A stretch of 10,244 bases of DNA from Oscillospiraceae bacterium (lineage in GTDB: Bacteria; Bacillota_A; Clostridia; Oscillospirales; Oscillospiraceae), in contig JAFTBL010000034.1 of the NCBI GenBank assembly GCA_017455225.1, positions 1 through 10,244 of the forward strand, written 5' to 3'. The notes below the pieces were generated by a model. The model did not search any database and was not told the origin of the DNA. It saw only the letters and a program-made list of their open reading frames with translations. This document shows positions 1 through 6,291 of the stretch, one piece after another (within the stretch, counting starts at the first letter, position 1; every line of letters starts with the position of its first letter). Both the position numbers and the translations under genes were made by a program.

Positions 1-2
1 AG

Positions 3-107
3 ACCGGCCCCACCCATCATATGGCCGCCGCCGCAGGCCGCCATATCCACACGCTGCAGAAGGTGGCGAAGATCTTCAACATTCCCTGCGAGGTCGTGGT
101 GCAGTAA
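3..107 (+). CDS. C-terminal end of an unrecognised protein (partial)
   Basis: An open frame runs in from the left edge and stops at TAA (105-107), giving 34 visible residues that end in NIPCEVVVQ. It is rich in Ala and His near its start (THHMAAAAGRHIH), then forms a probable helix and a short beta-like end. It is taken as coding because the frame is open to the edge and the stop lies only 8 bases before a strong hairpin terminator, as expected for the 3' end of a gene. The visible part matches no family I can name, so no function is given. It converges on the ykvI-like gene. The start and most of the gene lie outside the window. Confidence 0.55.
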   Translation, partial: TGPTHHMAAAAGRHIHTLQKVAKIFNIPCEVVVQ

Positions 108-115
108 TGAAAACG

Positions 116-158
116 CGCCCCCGGTACCGTCTTGTACCGGGGGCGTACTGTTTGTTTT
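116..158. terminator. Bidirectional terminator between convergent genes
   Basis: A perfect 12-bp stem (116-127 with 134-145, arms CGCCCCCGGTAC and GTACCGGGGGCG) closes a 6-nt loop. On the + strand it is followed by a T-rich tail (TACTGTTTGTTTT). On the - strand it is followed by CGTTTTC. It lies between the TAA of the partial gene and the TAA of the ykvI-like gene and can end both transcripts. Confidence 0.85.
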
Positions 159-1218
159 ACAGCGCCGTGCGCTTTAGCCGGATGAGATGGACGATCATGA
201 ACGCCAGCAGCAGGATGCTCACGTAGCCGAACACCGGGAAAACCGTGCCCACCAGTCCGCCGAAGCCCGCCAGACTGCCCAGCCAGATCAAAAGACCCAG
301 CACCGCCAGCGCCGTCTTTTCGTATTGCTGCAGCCGGGGATGCTTTTGCTCCACGTAGTTCATCAGCGCCACCAGCGACGCCAGCGCGTTGCAGAACATG
401 CTCAACAGCAGCAGCACGCCGTACACGATCCCCAGCACGGGGCTCAGCGCCGTGCCCAGCGCCACCATGGGAAGCTGCGCCGATACCGACGCGGGATACG
501 CCGCCATGGAGCCCAGCACGCTCAGCGCCACGCCCAGAAGCATGGCGCCCGCCAGCCCAATGCCGGCGTACACCGTCCGCCGCCGCTTTACCAGCGGCGC
601 CACCGGCGTCATGATGCCGATGGCGCCCAGCATGTTGTACGCCACGTAGGTCAGCGCGGCGACCCACCAGTTGGGCATCAGCGGATTCTCATTGGTAACG
701 GTGAGGCGTGTGATGCCGTCAAGCCCATACCGGCGGAACGCCGCCGCGGCAAACAGCAGCGTGGCGCCCACCAGCACCGGTATCAGCGCGGAGAACACCC
801 GCACCATGCCCGCCACGCCCGCAATGGCCACCAGCGCCACCACGGCGGCGACCACCGCGCCGCCGATCCACTCCGGCACGCCGAACAGCTGACGGGCCAG
901 TGCCGCCACCCCGGCGGTCATGATCACCACCACGCCCAGCAGGAAAAGCGCTGCCACGCCGCCTACGGCCCGGCGAAGCCAAGGCACGTCCCACGGGATC
1001 AGCACCCGGTCCATCTCCGAGGAACCGCAAAGCTGGGTCAGCCGCACCAGCAAAACGCCGAACAGCACGAACAACACCGCTGCCAGCGCAAACCCGGCAT
1101 ACCCCCAAACGCCGAAAGCGCCGAAAAACTGCCACAGCTCCTGTCCGGACACGTATCCCGCGCCGAGGAAGCACCCTACATAGGTCACCGCCAGAGCGCC
1201 CGCCTTGATCTCTTTCAT
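157..1218 (-). CDS. ykvI: YkvI-family integral membrane protein
   Basis: A 353-residue polytopic membrane protein, usual in length for the YkvI family (COG3949), which is distantly related to LeuT-fold sodium-coupled transporters. The substrate is not known, so transport is inferred from the fold relationship. Visible signs are about ten hydrophobic segments and the family's N-terminal motif GAGYVSGQE at residues 19-27, in the unwound first-helix position where LeuT-fold proteins bind ions or substrate. A conserved-looking NENPLMPNWW stretch lies near the middle, followed by a Tyr/Asn-rich helix (TYVAYNML). The ATG at 1218 is preceded by GGGGTGG. A promoter lies 29 bases upstream, divergent from asnA. 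It ends at a shared terminator with the gene to its left. The family call is firm and the function is open. Confidence 0.88.
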   Translation of the reverse strand: MKEIKAGALAVTYVGCFLGAGYVSGQELWQFFGAFGVWGYAGFALAAVLFVLFGVLLVRLTQLCGSSEMDRVLIPWDVPWLRRAVGGVAALFLLGVVVIMTAGVAALARQLFGVPEWIGGAVVAAVVALVAIAGVAGMVRVFSALIPVLVGATLLFAAAAFRRYGLDGITRLTVTNENPLMPNWWVAALTYVAYNMLGAIGIMTPVAPLVKRRRTVYAGIGLAGAMLLGVALSVLGSMAAYPASVSAQLPMVALGTALSPVLGIVYGVLLLLSMFCNALASLVALMNYVEQKHPRLQQYEKTALAVLGLLIWLGSLAGFGGLVGTVFPVFGYVSILLLAFMIVHLIRLKRTAL

Positions 1219-1246
1219 ATTCCACCCCGTTCTGAATTCTGCTCAT

Positions 1247-1275
1247 AGTGTACGGGAAAAGCGGCTTTCAGTCAA
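1247..1275 (-). promoter_or_regulatory. Sigma-A-type promoter of the ykvI-like gene
   Basis: Reading the minus strand, TTGACT (1275-1270) and TACACT (1252-1247) are separated by exactly 17 bp, about 29 bases before the ATG. It is the only promoter in the window with a near-consensus TTGAC -35 box. Confidence 0.72.
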
Positions 1276-1353
1276 GTCCGGACCAGCATCGGCTGCTTTA
1301 TGTCTATTTTCCATAAATTTTTTAGATGATTTCGTATAAATATGCACATTTTC

Positions 1354-1376
1354 CCTCTTGCATTTTCTGCGAGAGG
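1354..1376. promoter_or_regulatory. Operator-like inverted repeat over the asnA -35 box
   Basis: CCTCTTGC (1354-1361) and GCGAGAGG (1369-1376) form an inverted repeat with 7 of 8 positions matching around a 7-bp centre. It covers the -35 box and most of the spacer of the asnA promoter, where a bound repressor would block RNA polymerase. No known regulator's consensus is recognised, so this is a candidate only. Confidence 0.35.
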
Positions 1377-1386
1377 TGCCTATAAT
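1358..1386 (+). promoter_or_regulatory. Sigma-A-type promoter of asnA
   Basis: TTGCAT (1358-1363), a 17-bp spacer and a perfect TATAAT (1381-1386). Transcription would start near 1393, leaving a leader of about 28 bases that carries the AAAGAGG ribosome binding site at 1404-1410. The upstream sequence is AT-rich, including TTTTTTAG and TATAAATATG runs. Confidence 0.85.
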
Positions 1387-1420
1387 TTCACCATATTTTT
1401 AGGAAAGAGGTGCTTACGGC

Positions 1421-2431
1421 ATGAGCAAAGTCATGATCCCCGAAGGGTATCGCACGCCGCTGTCCGTGTACGAGATGCAGCGTGCCATCGAGTTCATCAA
1501 GAGCAATTTCCAGACAAACCTTTGCAATGCGCTGAATCTGCGCCGGGTGTCCGCCCCGCTGTTTGTGGAAGAAGGCTCCGGGCTCAACGACAACCTCAAC
1601 GGCGTGGAGCGCCCCGTTTCCTTTGACATCCCCGACGTGGGCGCCAACGCGCAGGTGGTGCACTCGCTGGCCAAGTGGAAGCGCCTTGCCCTCAAGCGCT
1701 ATGGGTTCAACGAGGGCAAGGGTCTTGTGACCGACATGGACGCCATCCGCCGGGACGAGGAGGTGGATAACCTCCACTCTGTCTATGTGGACCAGTGGGA
1801 CTGGGAAAAGGTCATCAGCCGCGAGGATCGGAACGTCGCCTATCTGCGTCAGGTGGTGCGCGCCATCATCGGCGCCGTGTGCGAGACCAACGACGCCCTG
1901 CGCATCGCCTTTCCCAGTCTGCACACTGTGATCGACCGGGAGGTCTATTTCGTTACCACCCAGGAGCTGGAGGATCGCTACCCGGACTTGACCCCCAAGC
2001 AGCGGGAGGATGCCGTGTGCCGGGAACATCACACCGTGTTTCTCATGCAGATCGGCGGCGCGCTGAAGCGTTCCGGCCAGCCCCACGACGGCCGCGCTCC
2101 GGACTACGACGACTGGCAGCTCAACGGCGACATCCTGCTGTGGAACGACGTGCTGGGGCACGCCTTCGAGATCTCCTCCATGGGCATCCGCGTGGACGAG
2201 GAGTCCATGGCGCGCCAGCTGGAGATCCGCGGCTGCACGGAGCGCGCCTCCCTCCCCTTCCACAAGATGCTGCTGGCCGGCCAGCTGCCGCTGACCGTAG
2301 GCGGCGGCATCGGCCAGTCCCGGCTTTGCATGCTCTTGATCGGCACCTGCCACATCGGCGAGGTGCAAAGCAGCATCTGGGACGCTGAAACCACCGCAAC
2401 ATGTGAAAAGGCCGGCGTTCTTCTGCTGTAG
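1421..2431 (+). CDS. asnA: Aspartate--ammonia ligase (AsnA)
   Basis: This enzyme makes asparagine in the cytoplasm from aspartate, ATP and ammonia, with AMP and pyrophosphate as products. It uses free ammonia, unlike the glutamine-dependent AsnB. The 336 residues match the usual AsnA length of about 330 and the class II aminoacyl-tRNA-synthetase-like fold. Recognisable blocks include VHSLAKWKR (80-88), HSVYVDQWDWEK (119-130), the acidic RAPDYDDW (225-232) near the active site, LNGDILLWN, FEISSMGIRVD and the C-terminal GGGIGQSR (294-301), equivalent to motif 3 of class II synthetases. The ATG follows AAAGAGG by ten bases. It has its own promoter and a strong terminator, so it is a single-gene unit. 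No truncation is seen. Confidence 0.97.
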   Translation: MSKVMIPEGYRTPLSVYEMQRAIEFIKSNFQTNLCNALNLRRVSAPLFVEEGSGLNDNLNGVERPVSFDIPDVGANAQVVHSLAKWKRLALKRYGFNEGKGLVTDMDAIRRDEEVDNLHSVYVDQWDWEKVISREDRNVAYLRQVVRAIIGAVCETNDALRIAFPSLHTVIDREVYFVTTQELEDRYPDLTPKQREDAVCREHHTVFLMQIGGALKRSGQPHDGRAPDYDDWQLNGDILLWNDVLGHAFEISSMGIRVDEESMARQLEIRGCTERASLPFHKMLLAGQLPLTVGGGIGQSRLCMLLIGTCHIGEVQSSIWDAETTATCEKAGVLLL

Positions 2432-2446
2432 CTGCGCAACTGCACG

Positions 2447-2484
2447 GCAGCGGGCAGGTCGTGTGACCTGCCCGCTGCGTTTTT
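2447..2484 (+). terminator. Terminator of asnA
   Basis: A perfect 14-bp stem (2447-2460 with 2465-2478, starting GCAGCGGGCAGG) closes a GTGT tetraloop and is followed by GTTTTTCTC. It begins 15 bases after the asnA stop and separates asnA from the downstream citrate synthase gene. Confidence 0.92.
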
Positions 2485-2522
2485 CTCATTATGCAAGTAA
2501 TTAATCATTTAATTTCACATCA

Positions 2523-2573
2523 TGCATAATTTTGACGGACATATCGGCATGTTCTTCTTTTATTTTGCATAAT
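2523..2573 (+). promoter_or_regulatory. Repeated TGCATAAT boxes upstream of citrate synthase
   Basis: The 8-mer TGCATAAT occurs twice in the AT-rich leader, at 2523-2530 and 2566-2573, upstream of the -35 TTGCAT. A further ATGCAA lies at 2491-2496. The boxes are direct repeats and could be half-sites for a regulator. They loosely resemble half of an ArgR box (TGAATAAT-like), but no full palindrome is present, so the regulator is unknown. Confidence 0.3.
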
Positions 2574-2586
2574 CTGTAAATATATC

Positions 2587-2615
2587 TTGCATTTTTAAGA
2601 AAAACAATGTATACT
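2587..2615 (+). promoter_or_regulatory. Sigma-A-type promoter of citrate synthase
   Basis: TTGCAT (2587-2592), a 17-bp spacer and TATACT (2610-2615). Transcription would start near 2622, about 28 bases before the chosen ATG. The preceding bases give the 11-mer TCTTGCATTTT, shared with the asnA and tRNA-Arg promoters. Confidence 0.82.
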
Positions 2616-2649
2616 TAAGCCTACAAACCAATGAGAGGGTGTGAAGCCG

Positions 2650-4011
2650 ATGTATCGTGATAAGCTGGAACTGAATCAATACGTGGAAACGCTCTGCGGC
2701 GAGTTGCAGGACGCCTATCGCATCGACCCGCATTATTACGAGGGCGACGCGGTCAAGCGCGGCCTGCGGAACAGCGACGGCACCGGCGTGGTGGCAGGCG
2801 TTACCCAGATCGGCAGCGTGCAGGGATACCTCATGCGGGACATGGAGAAGGTCGCCATCCCCGGCGAGCTCTATTACCGCGGCATCAGCGCCACGGAGCT
2901 GGCGGACAACCACAACAAAAGCGGCACCTTCGGCTACGAGGAGATCTCCTACCTGCTGCTGTTCGGGCATTTGCCCAACGCCAACCAGCTGTGCCGCTTC
3001 AACAAGATCCTCACCGGCGCCCGGTCGCTGCCGGACGGCTTCTTTGAGGACATGATCCTGAAGGCGCCCTCCCGCAACATCATGAACAAGCTGGAGCGCA
3101 GCGTTCTGGTGCTCTACTCCTACGACGAGCAGCCGGACGATACGTCGCTGGAGAATGTGATGCGCCAGTCCATCGAGCTGATCGGCTGCTTCCCCAGCAT
3201 CGTGGCAAACGCCTACGCCGTCAAGCGCCACGTCTTCGACCACAAGTCGCTGTACATCCATAATCCGGACGAAAAGCTGTCCGTGGCGGAGAATTTCCTG
3301 CGGATGCTGCGCCCGGACAAAAGCTATACCGACGAGGAGGCCAAGCTGCTGGACTTGATGCTGATGCTCCATGCCGAGCACGGCGGCGGCAACAACTCCA
3401 CCTTTGCCTGCCGCGCACTGACCTCTACCGGCACCGACACCTACAGCGCCATTGCGGCGGCCGTGGGCTCGCTGAAGGGGCCGCTGCACGGCGGCGCCAA
3501 CAGCAAGGTAATGGAGATGCTGGGCTACATCAAGGCGAACGTGCCCGACAACGACGACGGCGCCATGCAGGATTATCTTGTCAAGCTGCTGGACGGCGAG
3601 GCCGGCGACCGCAGCGGCAAGATCTACGGCATGGGGCACGCCGTGTACACCATCAGCGACCCCCGGGCCGTCGCCATCCGCAAATACGCCCGGACGCTGG
3701 CCGAGGAAAAAGGGTATCTGGACGAGCTGGAGCTGCTGGAGTCGGTGGAGCGGCTGGGCGCGCCGCTTTTGATGGAGCGTTTCCACCGCACGCTGCCCAT
3801 CTGCGCCAACGTAGACCTTTACTCCGGCCTTGTGTACCAGATGCTGGACATCCCGCAGGATCTCTTCACGCCGCTTTTCGCCATCGCCCGCGTCTCCGGC
3901 TGGTGCGCCCACCGGCTGGAGGAACTGCTGACCGGCGGACGGATCATGCGGCCCGCCTACCGCTCGTCCATGCACTATGCCTCCTATGTTCCCATCGAGG
4001 ATCGCCCGTGA
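2650..4011 (+). CDS. gltA: Citrate synthase
   Basis: Condenses oxaloacetate and acetyl-CoA to citrate in the cytoplasm, the entry step of the oxidative branch that leads to 2-oxoglutarate and glutamate. The protein has 453 residues. Catalytic residues fit the Si-type citrate synthase fold: LHAEHGGGN (His 244, equivalent to pig His238), GPLHGGAN (His 280, pig His274), GMGHAVY (His 330, pig His320) and NVDLYSGLVY (Asp 389, pig Asp375). An ARVSGWCAHRLEE block carries the late arginine. A GTG at 2641 is also in frame, but it lies one base after GAGAGGG (2633-2639). The ATG at 2650 sits ten bases after it and is preferred. 2-Methylcitrate synthase activity cannot be excluded from sequence. Its TGA is built into the terminator stem. 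Confidence 0.93.
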   Translation: MYRDKLELNQYVETLCGELQDAYRIDPHYYEGDAVKRGLRNSDGTGVVAGVTQIGSVQGYLMRDMEKVAIPGELYYRGISATELADNHNKSGTFGYEEISYLLLFGHLPNANQLCRFNKILTGARSLPDGFFEDMILKAPSRNIMNKLERSVLVLYSYDEQPDDTSLENVMRQSIELIGCFPSIVANAYAVKRHVFDHKSLYIHNPDEKLSVAENFLRMLRPDKSYTDEEAKLLDLMLMLHAEHGGGNNSTFACRALTSTGTDTYSAIAAAVGSLKGPLHGGANSKVMEMLGYIKANVPDNDDGAMQDYLVKLLDGEAGDRSGKIYGMGHAVYTISDPRAVAIRKYARTLAEEKGYLDELELLESVERLGAPLLMERFHRTLPICANVDLYSGLVYQMLDIPQDLFTPLFAIARVSGWCAHRLEELLTGGRIMRPAYRSSMHYASYVPIEDRP

Positions 4012-4046
4012 AAAAACGGGACTGCCGATCGGCAGTCCCGTTTTTT
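4011..4046. terminator. Bidirectional terminator between citrate synthase and TRIC genes
   Basis: A perfect 16-bp stem (4011-4026 with 4031-4046, core CGGGACTGCC / GGCAGTCCCG) closes a GATC loop and is flanked by A6 and T6, so it works in both directions. It is very compact: its first base is the last base of the citrate synthase TGA, and the TAA of the minus-strand gene (4045-4047) overlaps its T-tract. Confidence 0.93.
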
Positions 4047-4677
4047 ATTCGATCTTTGCCCTTGGCAGGCTCCAGCGGAAATGGGCGGCCAGCAGCCGCA
4101 CCGCGATCACCGTCACCGTGCAGACGGTCAGCGCCCAGCCCTCCCCCGTCACACTCCGCAGTGTGGCGCACAGCAGGGCGCCCAGCAGCGAGGCGCAGGC
4201 GTAGATATGCTTGGTGAACACGTAGGGCGTTTCGCTGGCCAGCAGATCCCGCAGGATACCGCCGCCCACGCCGGTGATGACGCCCAGAAACACGGCGAAA
4301 AACAGGTTGTCGCCGTGGCCGGAATCCATGGCCGCATCCACGCCCACTGCGGTGAACACGCCAAGCCCGATGGCGTCCGCCACCAGCATGACCAGACGGT
4401 ACACGTTCTCCGCCATGGCAAGGCGCTTTTGCACCGCCGGCCAAAAAAGGATCAGCGCCGTCACCACCGCCGTCAGCGCATAGGTCGGATCGCGGAACAT
4501 GGTCGGCGGCACGCTGCCCAGCAGCAGGTCGCGGATCACTCCGCCGCCGCAGGCCACCGTCACGCCCATGATGCACACGCCGAACACGTCCATCCCCTTG
4601 CGGATGCCCGTCATGGCGCCGGACACGGCAAAGGAGACGCACCCCACCAGCTCCAGGATCAACAAGAAGGTCTCCAA
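4045..4677 (-). CDS. Trimeric intracellular cation channel (TRIC/UPF0126) family membrane protein
   Basis: A 210-residue inner-membrane protein of the family that includes E. coli YicG and YadS (about 205 residues). Prokaryotic TRIC proteins form homotrimeric potassium-conducting channels; the native role here is not known. Seven hydrophobic segments make two repeated halves, each with the family's glycine hinge followed by Arg-Asp: GGGVIRD (44-50) and GGGILRD (138-144). The frame is open back to an ATG at 4854, but that extension is not hydrophobic and lies upstream of a good promoter. The start is therefore taken as TTG at 4677, just after the G-rich AAAGGGGGCGGGG, which gives the normal family length and places the first helix at residues 3-22. 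It converges on citrate synthase. Confidence 0.9.
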   Translation of the reverse strand: METFLLILELVGCVSFAVSGAMTGIRKGMDVFGVCIMGVTVACGGGVIRDLLLGSVPPTMFRDPTYALTAVVTALILFWPAVQKRLAMAENVYRLVMLVADAIGLGVFTAVGVDAAMDSGHGDNLFFAVFLGVITGVGGGILRDLLASETPYVFTKHIYACASLLGALLCATLRSVTGEGWALTVCTVTVIAVRLLAAHFRWSLPRAKIE

Positions 4678-4704
4678 CTGTCCCCGCCCCCTTTCGCAGG
4701 AGAT

Positions 4705-4733
4705 ATCATAACACCGCTGCAGTCTGTTTGCAA
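4705..4733 (-). promoter_or_regulatory. Sigma-A-type promoter of the TRIC gene
   Basis: Minus strand: TTGCAA (4733-4728), a 17-bp spacer and TATGAT (4710-4705). Transcription would begin near 4698, only about 20 bases before the TTG codon at 4677. This supports the short TRIC protein and shows that the frame upstream of 4700 is not translated as part of it. Confidence 0.75.
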
Positions 4734-4788
4734 GGGCGAGCTGCAGGATCTGCAGACAATTTATCAAAAAATGTTTGTAATATTGGGA

Positions 4789-4815
4789 CAAAAACGCCGC
4801 CCCGGAGGGCGGCGT
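4789..4815 (-). terminator. Hairpin terminator at the left end of the palindromic element
   Basis: A 9-bp GC-rich stem (ACGCCGCCC, 4794-4802, with 4807-4815) has a 4-nt loop and, reading the minus strand, runs into GTTTTTGTCCC. It could end a minus-strand transcript coming from the DUF3592 gene through the element. The same hairpin recurs at 5070-5091. Confidence 0.6.
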
Positions 4816-5091
4816 CAGCGCGTCAAAAAGCCTCGCAGATAAGTAAGCGTTCAACTCTGTGATTTGGCAACGCGAACTTATGGGTTAGCTGTTCCGCCGC
4901 CGCAGCGGCGGAAGATATTTTATCGTAATTTCTGACGACATGCGCGTCAGAAATTACACCTCTCAGACTACGAAGTGTGCGAATTGTCCGCCAAAGGCAG
5001 ACAATGAGTGCGCGTAGTAGGCTGCAAGCCTTTTGTCAAAAAAAGGCATAGCCGTTTTTTGACAGTCTCACGCCGCCCCGGAGGGCGGCGT
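4794..5091 (-). repeat. Palindrome-rich intergenic element with matching hairpins at both ends
   Basis: No gene is visible in 4734-5108. The stretch 4794-5091 is bounded by two identical 22-nt hairpins (4794-4815 and 5070-5091), with an inner inverted repeat GTCAAAAA (4822-4829) / TTTTTGAC (5056-5063). Between them lie six foldable units: ATAAGT plus GCGTT (4839-4881); TTCCGCCGC (4892-4913); a perfect 13-bp stem (4925-4937 with 4945-4957); an ACTACG/CGTAGT stem enclosing an ATTGTC hairpin (4967-5018); AGGCT/AGCCT (5019-5031); and GTCAAAAAA/TTTTTTGAC (5035-5063). In the ATTGTC hairpin the single mismatch becomes a U-G pair only on the minus strand, which favours a minus-strand RNA. It could be a MITE- or REP-like repeat, or a structured 3' UTR or small RNA. 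No known RNA family is recognised. Confidence 0.65.
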
Positions 5092-5108
5092 TTCTTCCGC
5101 ATCGGCGA

Positions 5109-6152
5109 TCAGCCGTTTTTCACCGTGTTGAGCAGCGTCTTGTAGTTGCCGCCGTTGTCGGCGCTGGCGCCGCTGCGGGCAAAGGCCATGAGCGTGATGA
5201 ACAGCAGCTCCAGATCCTCCGCACCCGTCCAGATGCGGTAAAAGCCCTGCACGGGGATGGCGCTTCCCAGCTTGCCGTGAGACTCGGCGTCCTCCTCGTG
5301 AACGTAACGGCCGGTGCTCTCCACCCTGGCAAGAATCACGTCGTTACGGTAGATCATGTAGTTGACGCCCACCAGTTTGCCGCTGCCGCCGCCGAGGCTG
5401 GACTCCACCCGGATGCCGTTGCGCTTGAGATGCTTCCAGATGTCCTCGCCGTCAAACTTGAAGGTATAGTGGTTGTCCAGCAGCAGCGAGCCCCGCTCCG
5501 ACGTCTCCTCGTGTCCCACCAGATGGGCCTTGGTCACACCGGAAACGTGGTCAATGAAGTCGAATCCGAAGGGAGAAAGCAGGGTAAACTTGGTCATCTT
5601 TGCCTCAAAGAGCACACTGCGTCCGGCGTCCTCGATGCGATGGCCGTATTTCGGCGTTCCCTGATCCGTCAGGAAGTACAACTCCCTTTCCTCGCCCATG
5701 GCGACAGGGGGATAGGTCGCCTCCGTGCCAATGCTTTCCGTTTCCTTCAGTTTGTTGAGTGAGCGGCGGCCTTTGACGATGGAGAAAATGGTCACAGCCA
5801 GCATCACCACGCCGACCACCAGAATGTAGATCCCATAGCCGACGCTGCCGTGGATGACAGAGGGATCGGCGGGATCATACAGCACGGTGACCGTCTTTCC
5901 CTCCTTGAAGGTCCCGCTGTAAACGTCCAGCTCCTCCCGGTACTTCGTGCCGTCCACCGTGTATTCCACCGTGACCTTGTGATCGGGTCCCTCGTCCGGC
6001 AGATCGTTGGGGATCTCCTCGATCGAAACGATGGTGGCGGTGGTCTTCTCAAACCCGCGGGACTGGAAAAACGTGGTATAGACGCCGGCGGCGATGGCGA
6101 TCAGCGCCAGCACGATGGCGAAATACCGAAGTCTGATCCCTTGAAATGACAT
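5109..6152 (-). CDS. Two-pass membrane protein with DUF3592 domain
   Basis: A 347-residue protein. A first membrane helix (about 10-29) is followed by an extracytoplasmic DUF3592-type beta domain (about 34-104: TTATIVSIEE, then VTVEYTVDG, then the family's TVTVLYDPADPS ending at 98). A second helix (106-126) ends in a basic KGRRSLNK stop-transfer. The remaining 200 or so residues should be cytoplasmic, are beta-rich and have no Cys or obvious catalytic motif. Their pattern faintly recalls tubby/LURP-one-like folds, which is only a guess. The start is the ATG at 6152, seven bases after a perfect AGGAGG (6160-6165). The longer frame to 6419 is rejected because it reads through tRNA-Arg. The function is unknown. 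It lies downstream of the tRNA on the same strand. Confidence 0.82.
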   Translation of the reverse strand: MSFQGIRLRYFAIVLALIAIAAGVYTTFFQSRGFEKTTATIVSIEEIPNDLPDEGPDHKVTVEYTVDGTKYREELDVYSGTFKEGKTVTVLYDPADPSVIHGSVGYGIYILVVGVVMLAVTIFSIVKGRRSLNKLKETESIGTEATYPPVAMGEERELYFLTDQGTPKYGHRIEDAGRSVLFEAKMTKFTLLSPFGFDFIDHVSGVTKAHLVGHEETSERGSLLLDNHYTFKFDGEDIWKHLKRNGIRVESSLGGGSGKLVGVNYMIYRNDVILARVESTGRYVHEEDAESHGKLGSAIPVQGFYRIWTGAEDLELLFITLMAFARSGASADNGGNYKTLLNTVKNG

Positions 6153-6260
6153 AGTGGTTCCTCCTGTTTTAAAGAATCGGTTCAAACCGGCATGGGGCGG
6201 GCTTGGTGATAAGCCCCTCCCCTCTTGTTCAAATCGACCGCACCGCAGCGCGGGTACAAG

Positions 6261-6289
6261 AAAGGCGTCACCCCGTGGGTGGCGCCTTT
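6261..6289 (-). terminator. Probable terminator of tRNA-Arg
   Basis: A hairpin with AAAGGCG/CGCCTTT and CACCC/GGGTG arms (6261-6273 with 6277-6289) has one non-Watson-Crick position and a 3-nt loop. It begins two bases after the tRNA CCA end. The minus-strand tail is CTTGTACCC, a weak T-tract, so some read-through into the DUF3592 gene is possible. Confidence 0.55.
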
Positions 6290-6291
6290 CT

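Noticed and set aside
187..1248. 353-codon open frame on the + strand opposite the ykvI-like gene
   Set aside because: It is a shadow frame with a His/Gln/Arg-rich low-complexity translation caused by GC-rich codon positions on the other strand. The minus-strand product has clear membrane helices and a family motif.
1334..1347. ArgR-like palindrome GTATAAATATGCAC upstream of asnA
   Set aside because: The symmetry is imperfect and the region is AT-rich, so a chance match is likely. No neighbouring arginine gene supports it.
2560..3975. 471-codon minus-strand frame opposite citrate synthase
   Set aside because: The frame is antisense to a gene with intact catalytic residues, the translation resembles no protein family, and it has no ribosome binding site.
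4081..4842. 253-codon + strand frame opposite the TRIC gene, reaching into the palindromic element
   Set aside because: Its composition is His/Gln/Arg-rich shadow sequence with no start signal. The opposite strand encodes the conserved duplicated GGGxxRD membrane protein.
4794..5091. CRISPR array or riboswitch
   Set aside because: The hairpins differ from each other and are not evenly spaced repeats, which excludes a CRISPR array. The element lies 117 bases upstream of the TRIC start but ahead of that gene's own promoter, so it is not in its leader as a riboswitch would be.
6170..6240. Promoter for the DUF3592 gene
   Set aside because: TTGAAC and TTTAAA can be found, but not at a workable spacing. 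The GGGCTT/AAGCCC hairpin nearby lacks a T-tract. No call is made.
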